NCBI GenBank assembly: GCA_907163375.1
Contig: CAJQUW010009224.1
Coordinates: 186,001 to 250,000 of the forward strand
Length of the DNA stretch: 64,000 bases
Direction of reading: 5' to 3'
DNA from: Prostheceraeus crozeri
Taxonomy: Eukaryota > Platyhelminthes > Polycladida > Euryleptidae
The position numbers were made by a program, and so were the translations under genes. How positions within the stretch are numbered: the first letter of the stretch is position 1; the number at the start of each line of letters is the position of its first letter. Shown piece after piece: positions 45,209 through 56,400 of this stretch. The notes below the pieces were generated by a model. It made no database searches. It saw nothing but the letters and a program-made list of their open reading frames with translations, and had not been told where the DNA came from.

Positions 45209-45907
45209 CTAGTTAGCGGTATTCAATTTGTCCTTCAAAACTTTCCGTTTCAACAACATATTCTCCTTCCGAATTTCACGTAGTTCTTCAGCCATCTCCA
45301 TTTTGCGTTTGATCTTTTTCATTCTTAATGCATGGTATTCTGATGACTGCTCCTCAAAAGCACTGTACACTGCTCTTCTAACCGTACAGGGCTTCGTCGA
45401 CTTAACAAATGACGTCGTCGCCGATGGTGCTTGAACATTGTCATTCGGGGCAGTCAATAGCCCTACAAAAGATACATTTTCAATGTCGTCGTTATCCGAA
45501 ATGTTCTTCATCAGAGTATCACTATCATGCTCATTTGGAAGGGGGTGAATCTGATTGGGGATCAATGATGCGATGCGATCACTATCAGCGGATAAGTTTG
45601 GAACCGCCGTTCCACCACCAGTTTTGAACGTCTCTCGCCGATGTTCAGCGCACTCGGTCTTGGTGGTCCGTTTCATGTTGCTCCACAGAAGCTTGATCTG
45701 TTCCACTGTTCGGTTTTTCAGAGGGAATTCATTATTCAATTGGCGAACAATTTCCAACCATGTGTTGTTCTTCTCTGGAATTGTTATCTTGTCCGATTTC
45801 TTGTTTTCCACCACCGACTTATACTTGGGCATCAATTCGATGAGAGCTGTCTTCTCCTCAGCAGTGAAGTTCTCGGCACGTTGTCTCTTCTTGTTCGCCT
45901 TATCCAT
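45209..45907 (-). CDS. Harbinger Myb/SANT-like DNA-binding protein
   Basis: An open minus-strand frame of 232 codons with an ATG at 45905-45907. Residues about 10-80 form a Myb/SANT-like domain (NFTAEEKTALIELMPKYKSV, NNTWLEIVRQLNNEF, VEQIKLLWSNMKRTTK), a trihelix-type fold of regularly spaced aromatic and aliphatic residues. A low-complexity middle follows, then a charged coiled coil (RMKKIKRKMEMAEELREIRK). In PIF/Harbinger elements this second gene makes a DNA-binding protein that carries the transposase into the nucleus and to the element ends. It has no break and could still be translated. NAIF1-like host proteins descend from such genes, but its place inside the element argues for the transposon role. 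Confidence 0.88.
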   Translation of the reverse strand: MDKANKKRQRAENFTAEEKTALIELMPKYKSVVENKKSDKITIPEKNNTWLEIVRQLNNEFPLKNRTVEQIKLLWSNMKRTTKTECAEHRRETFKTGGGTAVPNLSADSDRIASLIPNQIHPLPNEHDSDTLMKNISDNDDIENVSFVGLLTAPNDNVQAPSATTSFVKSTKPCTVRRAVYSAFEEQSSEYHALRMKKIKRKMEMAEELREIRKENMLLKRKVLKDKLNTAN

Positions 45908-46267
45908 CTTGTAGTATCATGATGTCTGCTTGTTGCAAGCATTGATATACGCGATCGCAGCATGCACAGTGAGATATCTCTGAATTGCTATGGTTGCACT
46001 CTAACTAACTGTTAAAATCGATTGTCAGCTAACAATGAGGCAAAGCATAAGTATCTGTCTTAATCAACTCGTACATTTAACAAATTGCTAGTCAACAATC
46101 TGTTAACTATAACAAGTGGTTAAAGCACTGCATACGATCTTTAGTAAATTTCTTAGCACTAAAATTACTAAATTAGTAAATTTCTTAACACTTCCACTGA
46201 CAGAGCTGTTACTTTTTGTTACGCTGACAATTTGTTAACTTAACATAAAAAATGAATCCGCCCATCG

Positions 46268-47217
46268 CGAAGGAGCTACAGAGCATCATGTAGATGAATA
46301 TGTGAGCTCAATATTTTGTGGAATTCTTGTATTAACGTCTACTTGATTCTTGAAGACCGAAAAAGTTCACTATCATCTGAATTAATAATGTGAATTTCAT
46401 AAAATTGATTTACTTTTTCAAGATAAAAATATCAGCATTGATGATGTCCGATAGTTCAGTTCCATAAGCTTCGAGAGAATATAATAGCAGGATTTTCAAG
46501 CAGTTGGGAGGTCGCAACCAATTTTATGTTGCTTTGCGAGCTCTTTTTATCAGAGAACGAATTAGTTCAGCAGTCAAAAAAGACGGTCACATTTACGACA
46601 CGCGAATGTTTAGTTGTCATGACCTTATTCAATAACTTCATAATAGTTCCACAGAAAATACCACCCAGAGTTCAATTACTTGAATATCAATTTTCTCGTT
46701 GATTAGTTGATATTAGTACATGACTAAAAGGGTTTATTATAAATATTTGATTAAAAGAGATTGGAACTCCATAAACTCTTCTAATATTCACTAGCCAAAC
46801 AAATCAGATGAATAACAACAGAAAACGGCATCAATAATTATAGCTATCAAATTACTATTGCCATTAGATTTTACTGTAGTAAAGATTATCATATTAATAA
46901 CGATCCTTATTGGGGCCCTTTGCACTATGACGTGAATAACATGATATCTGTACCAAACGCCCTGCAACTTTTCTTATGAATTCAAATATTACGGTACCTG
47001 TGCATGTAGACCGTCGAATGCATATCCATAATTGGCTGTCCTGCTTGATTCTGCACTACTTTGTTTTAAAGATTTGAGGGTAGAAAATTATCTTTACAAG
47101 ATCATGAAATTAGGTCGTTGGATTCCATAGGATTCCACATAAACGATATGCAGTTATAAATTTTAGTTGTTTAAACCTTCTAACAAGGGCGCTTTATAGT
47201 GCACTTACCGCATTAAG
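46268..47217. other. No gene or repeat identified
   Basis: AT-rich DNA between the Harbinger element and a single hAT terminus. No coding signal. Confidence 0.55.
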
Positions 47218-47290
47218 CAGGGATGTGGAGCAGTAGACGGTTGGAGTCGGAGTCAAAAAGTGCCACGCCTGGAGTCGCAATTTTCCACTC
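47218..47290 (+). mobile_element. Solitary hAT left terminus, related to the element at 32659
   Basis: Begins CAGGGATGTGGAGCAGTAGA then GGTTGGAGTCGGAGTC, sharing CAGGGATGTGGAG and GGAGTCGGAGTC with the 734-bp hAT. No matching right end (CATCCCTG) was found nearby, so the element is truncated or its other end has decayed. The right limit given is where similarity fades. Confidence 0.55.
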
Positions 47291-48207
47291 AATGTTCAAA
47301 CTTATAAATGCAGTTTTTGTCAGAAACTTTGATATTTAATCTTCGGTAAAATTTCTTTTGTACATCTTACAGTATCAAGTTTAGCTTGCATGTGCACTGC
47401 ACAGTTTACAATGGTTATTGTCATATTCTGCATTACAGATATGTCAGATTTATGGCATGACATCGATATTTCCATAAAACCAACGGAACGCTATTCTATT
47501 AAGGAATGTCTCTTTTCAATAGATTGACGACGTTATCTTCATTTCAATGTCTTTACTAATCGCTTATTACTCAACTTAATGCTTTTCAAACATTGTTTTT
47601 TTCTTCGTCTTGATACTTTTTGGTGTAGACCTGAATAAAGCACGATGATCAATGACGCAAATTGTGATTAAAGTTACTGGCACTTAGTGACCAATTGAAA
47701 GCAATTGTTGACAATGAAGAGGCATTTGTGGGATGGCTGTGCAGCGAATAATCAATTGCAAATAACACATCGCATAACGGGCAGACCTCACACAAACAAT
47801 TATCTTGGTACTCATCACTTACACTTCCGAAAAATGGAAAGTGGCGGTTATTACATAGTAGTGGTCGATTCGTCAAACACCTCGTCAGGGTAGCGGTCCA
47901 TTGCCGTTACCGTTCTATTGCGTGTGGTAGTCTATTACAGATTTTACGGTAAGAATGAACAGCATGGGCTATATAACTGAGTGACTTTGTATGTTCTAAA
48001 ATCAAATGTAGGTGATGTAGGCTAATTGTAGGGATTCTGCGAAATGTTGCTAATCTACAAACATCTATAAGGCATCTTCAACCTGATACTTTTGCATTAT
48101 AGGAAAAGCATTTCATGAAAGATGTAGGCTACTCTTCCTCAAAAATGTTTCTTTAATATTCTCCGATGGTAAATACGCCTCAATGCATAGTTTCAGAAGG
48201 ATACAAA
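47291..48207. other. No gene identified
   Basis: AT-rich DNA. The open frames near 47649-47893 on both strands have no recognisable domain. The region may be the body of the hAT element starting at 47218, but this cannot be shown. Confidence 0.45.
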
Positions 48208-48764
48208 TAGGGCCCCTACCGGTCTCACACCGGATCGGCTCATGGGCATGAGCCGGGATCCGATAACTACGTGTGTGATCCGAGAGCCGATGAGTAATGA
48301 TGCGAGATTCGGTGTAATCCGGTAATGAAGTTTATACTATATGTATAACTAATGAAGATTTTACTATATGTTAGCACCAAATTCGTTGGCCGATCAACAG
48401 TAAACCTGAACCGTTCGCAATAACTCACATGAACACATAATTAATCACATGCAATCTTTCTAATCGCCAAAGAAAGAAAGTATAGCCTTTCAATCAACTG
48501 TATGAAAGGTACTTATAGTAGAGCGAAACCTGCTTCTTTCCATAGTAAAACTTTAAAGCAACACCGGAATTCATTATGTGTCTATTTCAAGTTGCAAACA
48601 TAAACTTTTATCTTAGCTTGCTGGTTCAACAAAGTAAACCTACTATAAAGTTATCGGATCATTTACCGGTTCATCGGATCGGCTCATTCCCATGATCCGG
48701 AGCCGATCTGATAGCAGTTATCGGATCATGAGCCGAATGATCCGGTGATCCGATGGGAGCCCTA
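48208..48764. mobile_element. hAT-type MITE, 557 bp, GATCCG-rich ends
   Basis: The left end TAGGGCCCCTACCGG and the reverse complement of the right end TAGGGCTCCCATCGG are terminal inverted repeats. Flanking 8-mers GATACAAA (48200-48207) and GATACAAG (48765-48772) match at 7 of 8 positions, a hAT-sized target duplication. About 100 bp at each end is packed with GGATCGGCTCATG, GATCCGATAA and ATGAGCC words in both orientations. There is no coding capacity; the AT-rich middle is featureless. Confidence 0.8.
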
Positions 48765-48772
48765 GATACAAG

Positions 48773-49557
48773 TGAAAACATTTGACTTTATATGACAACA
48801 AGACGTCTCATCACATATCTCAGGTCTCCTGGAAAGTCCAGATGGAGCATCTGTGATTCACTTTACAGTCTGTTGTGCTTGAATTCTACTGCTACATAAC
48901 AGTAGAGCAAAATATTTTTAATTGCTGAACTTGGGTGCGTTGAGCCACCCAGTAGGTAAATTGAGCCATGTATTTATGCACCATAGTATCGTGAAATTGT
49001 TTTGATATATGCCGGTCTACATAGCGTTAAAACTTTTCATCGTGAAAGACATCTTAGAAATCGCATACTCAATAAAAAATAGTATATTAACATTCATTCA
49101 ATAGATCATTTCTAGGATGTAATTTCCTAAGCTTTGCGATCGGCCCATCACCAAGGTGTACATCTCAAAAATTTCCTTATCACCTCTTTAGGGAATATGC
49201 CTGCCACTCATTTAGGCAATAACAAAACTGCGTCCGAACTGCTGAGAGCCGCTTACTATGGCTTCGATGCACTGTGAGTAAAAGAATGGAATGCATATTA
49301 ATAAAAAAAATACTATTCAGTGCACCTTGATTTGTTGTCTCACCTTTTTTCCTCAAGACATTTTCCTCAGGTTTCAGAGTTCGGTTGTAATCAGTGAAAG
49401 TTAAAAATAATGAAGAAAGACATCACAAAAACATGCCCTCATTCAGATCTGGAAACGGTGCGGCTGTCTCTTTCAAATTCTTTGCTCATTTGTATATTTA
49501 GCTTATACGTGTAATGCATGTATATTACAGCTTAAATAAATAAATGAACCTTAGTTA
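48773..49557. other. No gene identified
   Basis: Near 48930-48970 the words GGTGCGTTGAGCCACCC and GGTAAATTGAGCC look like a transposon terminus of the kind seen at pogo-type ends, but no partner end was found. Confidence 0.4.
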
Positions 49558-49677
49558 GTTAGTGTTTAGCAAGAATGCAGAGTGTATAAAAGTTTTACGT
49601 TTGACCAGACCAAGGCTTGAAACAAGTTCTCCCGGACGCAGAGCGAACACTCTACCACAAGGCCACAGCGCCGGTTA
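49558..49677 (-). repeat. tRNA-derived SINE, family A, copy 2
   Basis: The reverse complement reads CCGGCGCTGTGGCCTTGTGG, then GTTCGCTCTGCGTCCGGGAG and CTGCATTCTTGCTAAACACT, matching copy 1 at 13649 along head and body. It lacks the last part of copy 1 (the AATGAGAGTGGG block). Confidence 0.85.
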
Positions 49678-49813
49678 CACGCATATTACAGTAAAATATC
49701 AAAATCGTCAATATTGCGCTGTTTAATGCCAGTCGTAGATGACATCCAAATCAGAGTCCACCTTAAAACCTAGACCCGGCCAGACAGGCCGATTCACATT
49801 ACTTATAACATTA

Positions 49814-49836
49814 CTCTCTCTCTCTCTCTCTCTCTC
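49814..49836. repeat. CT-dinucleotide microsatellite
   Basis: About 11 perfect CT units, followed by a short interrupted continuation (ACTCGC). Confidence 0.95.
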
Positions 49837-52800
49837 ACTCGCACAAATTGCATTCCACATTCCCACTTCATTTAAACTTTAAACCGTGAATAAAAACCTG
49901 TAAGGAAATTTGAGATAACATCTCGAAAAATGTTTTTGAAGCACGCCATGTATTTTTGACCGTTGAGAATAATATCAGCCATTCAAACATAAAATGAACT
50001 GAAGATTTCTTCTCTGTCCATGTTTGATTGGACAACTAAGTTGATTGGACATGATATTTTGTTCGGTCAGTGATCTTACATCGTAGATCAAAGTGGAATA
50101 TGAAATACTTTGAAAATTATCTTCCGTGATTTGTCCGCTTGCTCAAATCCTTTGTCATTTTTCATTCTCTGTGATTTTAGAAACCGCAACTTTTGCTAAT
50201 TTGAATGCAGTGATGCATTTCTGCACGATTTATTCACTGAATTTGCACAAGGGATTCCACGTAAGCCGGTAACCTCATTGAACACTTGAAATTCACCTAA
50301 ACGCAAAGCACTTGGTAAAATGTAAATAGATGCTCATTGTCAGTAGCAACTTTTTGTGTTACAAGACAGTGAAACTAAGCCAATGCTGCCAAGAGCAACT
50401 TAATACCTTATTTTCTTAAAATTTCGCCAACTGGCCTTTTCAAGAGATTCAGTTTTTGGCTATCAGCAATCACCAGTTCCTCAGAGGACCGGTTAGAAGC
50501 AATCCGGTTGAGAAAATAGGATACTTCGTTTCCCTTATAGCTTTTTCTTCATTGCTTCAAATAGAACGTCGTAGACATGTATTTTCATGACAATGGTACC
50601 TAAATGACCGCTGCTTCTAGTGAATGACAAAGGATGTTACCGGCAGCATAAATATTCACGGTTACTATCATTTCCCTTTATATCAAATCTTTTTAAAATA
50701 ACTCACAATATGCCACTTGGCGTCACAAATCTACATCTATTGCATGTTTCAGCAATTTGATTCTTTCAAATTTCTGGCAATCGGCGCACAGACGAGCGAC
50801 TGAAATTGCCATCAAAAATAGCTGCTCTCCATTCTATTAATGAAATGGAATTCTATTAATGAATCTATGGACTTCAGTGGGATTATATAATCCAGCGTTT
50901 AATTGAGTGTGAGCTTCCTGTATATTTTGTCAATTTGATGTTGTTGCATTGCTCTGATCACACACAGAGATGTTGATTCAACCGTTAGCAAGGTTGTTAA
51001 TGACCTCGGATTCTCATGAAAATCATGTTAGCATGTCAACGATTTAATCTGACTCAATCAATCTGAATTCGAGTGTATTTCTTAAAGTGAAACACCGGTC
51101 CATATTTAATATTTCATTCCATGATCGGCGCACGCTGCCACATGATAATGGTAAATGGAATAATTGGAGTCTTGAATTGTAAAAACGTCTAAATCAGTTC
51201 CCTCCATCATGTTTACTTTTGCTCTCCGTATTTGTCTCTGACCAGATGAGCAAGGACTGAAGTTAGATAGAAGGGTTATCGACTTTCATGCGTTAGAGAA
51301 ATACACACCATTGTGTCAGCTACGTATTGAAGTTGCATGCTAATTGACGATCTCAGGCGATAACTCCAAATATTGACTGCTACCGAGTCTTTGTAGGCAG
51401 ATTTGTGTCACCAGACCTTGTGTATGCTTCGATACATTGGATGGGCTTTGCTCCTCTCGACTGAGAGGACTTTGCGATCTAGCAAAACTAGATTTCATGC
51501 TTTCAATAGACATCGTCGCATTTACGTCGCACCTATTTCAAGTAGGCCTATTATACACAGCGATTTGAAAATCAGAAAATACAAGTCTACTGTCTGTTGA
51601 CAATATTGTTTTGAAGGGGCCTACTGCGTAATATTGAACATACACTAATTCACTCGTATTTGGCATAGCATCAAAATAAATTGTCAGTAGTTATGTAAAT
51701 GCAAACGGATTTGGTAGAAAATAAATATGACTAAATAGGGAAAGATAATACGCAGAAAGGCAGCAATTATGCGTTTTTTCCTCAAAAACGTTCTGATGGT
51801 CCTAACAGAGAGAGGCTCCCACTCCCATGTTTTCTGTTTTCTCTATCTTTCTCTGATATGAATGATGACCATGCATTGTGGAGGATTAAAATTCGCTTAT
51901 TTAACAGTTTGATGGATTCGACACACTTGCGGAAGGTCATGAAGGTCTCGTGCTTTCATCGAGATCGAACATTCCTGCATGATATTGATGAACAATCTAC
52001 TGGATTTTTCGATGGATATCTTCTACCATCTGGCGCCGATGGACTGACGAGAATTCGGAACTGTGTCCCCAAATGCTCTTTCTGTCATTCACGACTGACT
52101 CGAATGCCGGTTCTGTAAAGTGCACAGTCGAAATATATCTTTTCTTCGCTATTTCCTATGTATAGAAGTAGATATTGAAAGTGAAATGAAAACCATTCAA
52201 GGACACTAGAAAGTCACGTGAGAGAGTGGAGGGGCCGCTAATGTCCATCTACACATACTTGCACGGAGCAACCATCAGAGTTGAAGAAACTGCGTTAATT
52301 TGGCAGCCAGACCTCCGCTGAACGTCGGCGGTTTCGCTTTTTGAAGTTCACAAGAAATAGACGGCGGTAAACACGAACCAAAGTTGGTTCGTCTATTAAT
52401 TACTATTCATTATCTTTGATCAAGTTCAGTCATACTGTAGCATTATCAACCTCTGCGCGCAGTTTAAGACCTATATACTCTTCTTTAGGAACACTTTCAT
52501 TCAACATTTGAGAGAATTAAATCATCAAGTACCTACATATATCAATCTGGTGAGATAAGTGATTTATTATCAAAATACCCATGTTCTCTAAGCATTATCA
52601 AGAAAGGAGAAAATGGAATAAAATTATTGAAATTGACAATTATTTATAGAGGCACCATCTAAGCAATAATTTGCACATGAAATGGCAGACAACTATATGG
52701 AATGATGTTGTCGCTTAGGCGCCTAATGCCGGAGCGGCGTTAGCAAGATGAAATACCCGGAGGTGTCGAATTGATGCCACAGAAAAAGGTGCAGGTTAGA

Positions 52801-52856
52801 AGACGAGTGGGCCGGTCTAGTAGGGCGACTTGCCGGTGCAACAGTCTAAAGTTGCT
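49837..52856. other. No gene identified
   Basis: Three kilobases of AT-rich DNA with no recognisable coding, RNA or transposon signal. The open frame at 51858-52118 (86 codons) shows no domain and no splice context that I can support. Confidence 0.5.
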
Positions 52857-53427
52857 CCCTGACCAAAGTTACTCCCCAACTTTGGCCTAGGCTAAAGTTA
52901 CTCTTTCCAGGCCAAAGTTACTCTCTTTTTATGACGCTGTTTTCTTTGTTTATTTCAATTTTTCCAATATACATCAGGGTTACTTTGTCAATCTAAGCCG
53001 GCCGGATACGAATCTCGAATTAGATTTCAGAAATAAGAAGTTACTAAGTCGGAATGCGAATAAAAAGTATAGCAGCTTGACTTCCTAAGATAGTGGAACC
53101 TAAGGCTGCTTAAACACAACTTTTAGCAGCCTAATTTACTGACAATAATAGCTTCTCCGACACATAAAGTTATATTTTAGCAAGTTTTGTGTGGAAATCA
53201 TGCAGTATTGATGGAAATCTTTACAAAGAAACCAAAAATATTTTTACCAGAAAATTACGAATTTCAAACCATTGAAATTGTAAAATCGATGTTTCTTAAC
53301 AATTACCGCTTGATGGGAGGATTTGGAATGCAAACGGCACGTCAGAAGAGAATTTTACATCATGTGACATAGGCTCAAGTTACTGGTAGTAACTTGTTCC
53401 TGGGGGGGGGGAGTAACTTTGGTAGGG
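52857..53427. mobile_element. Inverted-repeat element, 571 bp, with repeated CAAAGTTACTC motif
   Basis: The left end CCCTGACCAAAGTTACTCCC and the reverse complement of the right end CCCTACCAAAGTTACTCCCC are inverted repeats. Variants of CAAAGTTACTC recur inward at the left (CTAAAGTTACTC, CCAAAGTTACTC) and at the right (GTAACTTG). A run of ten G lies in the right end at about 53402-53411. No transposase and no clear target duplication, so the superfamily is open. Confidence 0.65.
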
Positions 53428-56400
53428 AATAATTTTAGCCCGGCACGCCGGCATCGATTCGATGTGATAAATTTCGGAAATCCTTCAGAACTTTAAATAG
53501 GATCCTGGTTCTTGACTAGGTCCACCGTCCCAGCTACACCCTCATGATCTGTCGTACACTCACTAAGTATTTTGCGTACATATATTTAGAAGTTTTTTCA
53601 TCCAGCATAACAGCAGAATTATACAAAATTTGTCGAGACGTACATTCGTGCATATATCATTTTGACGAATGAACAACACAATTCCACAAGTGCTGGAAGC
53701 ACTTACAATGATATTAACGAACTACAACGAGCAATAGATGATTTCAGAGCCACAGCTAAAAAATTCCATTACGATTTTCCGCAATTCACAACTATTCCAT
53801 TTTAATTCTATTATTTCATCATCACTATCACCAAGATTAGATGTTCGAATTGATAGGATGTCATAAGGACCCAATCTCATGCTGCTACTTTAGCTGTGCT
53901 TTTTATGTTTAAATCTGCAATAATTATTTACGCAACTATAGTGCAAAAGTATTTATTTTTATTGCATTTTTCGAGATCTACATGTCTAAGCAAGAGCCTG
54001 CAGGGCGAGGTCATAGTTTGTTGATCAAGACTAATGCAACCCTTTCGCAAACAAAGTGAAATTCATTACATTGTCGGAAGTCACCATGACACACTCTGCA
54101 CGCACGATTCAAACGTGCTCCAAAGATCTCTTTCAAATCGTGGCTGCAGTGAACAATTCATGTATGACGCACTCTGCACGTATTGGTCGCGAAAGTGCGA
54201 AGATGGACAAATTTACACGAGTTGCATGCGTAGCTTCATATTTTACAGGATCCGCAGATTATGACCATCAGAATTTTATATGTCATAATTCTGCCTCTAT
54301 TTGTTATGGAATTGTAGATATCAACGGTATTTCTTGAGATTTCCATGTAGAATTTAGAAACTATTTAGGATGAAGAGCGTTCTATGTGCTCATGTAATTC
54401 AATGGAAGCGTGTAATAAAGAAAGTTTATTGCTTACTTTGAAATTAATGATCACATTGGAAAGCATTAACCCTAATATGGAATCAATTATAGTAGACAAT
54501 ATTTTACTGTGAAATGTAAGATTATTTATCATCCTCCAAACATTTCATGCAGACTTAAGATGCATTCATCAGAATAGACTGAAAATATTTGATTTCACAT
54601 GAAGCGACTTGGCTTAATATCACAGTTAGTCATCCACCAACTTGCTTGAATTCCGCAGAATATGTGTGCTTAGAAGATTTGATGTTGACTTTTACTCTGA
54701 ACCTTGATGACACTCAGCCGTTTATTCTGTATATAAATCTCAAAATCCTTAATTTTTTGTCACCATCGATGAAAAGAACGAGGGAAAAGCTCTAAAAGAT
54801 AGAAATATACTTTTAACATTTCTACATTGTATTTATTTCCTTGCCAAACGATTCTCAGTTAAATATCGCTTTCCCAAGTCTATTGACTCTCCGGTAGAAC
54901 GTTTATCCATTCATTTTAGCTGCCAGCCGTCGCTGGAAGTGTCATTGCGGACGAGTGGTACAAATATAACGTGATGGAAGCTGAATGTCATTTAATCTTT
55001 ATTGAAATTTAGAATCCTGACGGGCCAAATTCATCACAAAACTTTCAGTCACTGCGCACATTTCTAAGCATCTGTACAGCGTCAGCAGTGAGTAGGAGAT
55101 TCAATTTCATTTCAAAGATGAACAGTTGAATTGCGATCGGTTTTGGAAAAGTGATTGAGTTATGTGGAGCATGAAGTAAAAACGCACATCGCGTGCGAGT
55201 TTCTATCGAATTTGTGCTCAGACGAATACATTAAATCTGACAGTTTATCATTGGGAGAAGAGACAGCTGCTTCACAAAAATGCAAATTAAATGGGAACTG
55301 TGTTTTCTCATGAATCATTTGGTGTGAAAAGAAAAGGGATAATAAATTCTCCTAATGATTGCGCAGTTTTTATTGACCTAAGATCTTGGGATCTCCAAGA
55401 GCAAATTCCCAATATTTGGGTTCTATCTAGGTGCATCTAGGTTCAATGATGATATATAAAGTCATTGTGTAAAGTAGTCCGCATGAAGGGTATGAAAGGG
55501 TTCATGCGATGAAGACCCGAAAATTAAAGCACAAATTTCTGGAATTATTGTTATATATGTATTTTCTTTATAAATTATTTGACTCAATTTAACAAAGTTA
55601 ACCAAAACTGAATTTCAATGCAAATAGGAATGCTAGAAAAGATTAGTTCTGGCATAGATTATTTGTCTCATATGAAAGTACGAACTTTTAAAAAAGCGCT
55701 CTGTAGTGTGGATGGGCACGTGCTGGAGATACGAAAGCGTACAATTGATCAAATGCTACGATAGATATAATATCACGAGAATATTTCAGGTATACCAAAT
55801 GCTTCACTTAAAAATTGGAATGATAGATAAAGGCATCTATAGGTTCATGTTTACTAGGGATAAAATAAATAATTATCAAATGACTAGTAGAGCATCGGAA
55901 AACTCTTTTAAAAATTTGCAGTAAAAGATCTTTTTTCATTGAAATTTTTAATTTCAAGCAGTCTGCAGGAACTTTTATAAGAGTTGAAACATCAACCAAT
56001 GGACGTCAGATTCCACAAATTCGCAGTCGTGTTTGAGAAATTCAAGTTTACAGTTAAAAATGATTCCTTTGTGAAGTTTGCGGATCCAACTTATTAGCTT
56101 CGATGAAGCGAAGTAAATCAGTTTTATTTTGTCACTACCTGATCGAATTTGTTGCGCTTATCACAGATATATACTTCATTTTTCAACACTATGGAAATAA
56201 AAACGGTGATATTGCAACATATTCATGTACAAAATTGTCAACTTTCTTAGAATTAGAAATACTGTAAAATTGATGATATATCGTCAATTGATATTCTGTA
56301 GCTTGCATGTCCAAGTGTTTATGTCACAGCAATCGTACTCCTCTTAGAGAGAGGTCGCGAAAGATAAATTTGATGAATACAATGGCGCATTTTTCTCTTC

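Larger units (their letters stand above)
42722..46262. mobile_element. PIF/Harbinger transposon, two genes, 3541 bp, nearly intact
   Basis: The left end AGTGGTTTTATTTCTTATGT and the reverse complement of the right end GGCGGATTCATTTTTTATGT are imperfect inverted repeats that continue through TTAAGTTAACAAAT. CATCG lies directly outside both ends (42717-42721 and 46263-46267), a possible target duplication but longer than the usual 3 bp. Inside, a transposase gene (+) and a Myb/SANT-like gene (-) converge, the standard two-gene layout of the superfamily. Both subterminal regions are crowded with GTTAAC and TGTTAG words. One in-frame stop in the transposase is the only break seen. Confidence 0.9.

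Noticed and set aside
45228-45922. Plus-strand frames of 68 to 119 codons.
   Set aside because: They are antisense to the Myb/SANT-like gene, which has a recognisable domain on the minus strand.
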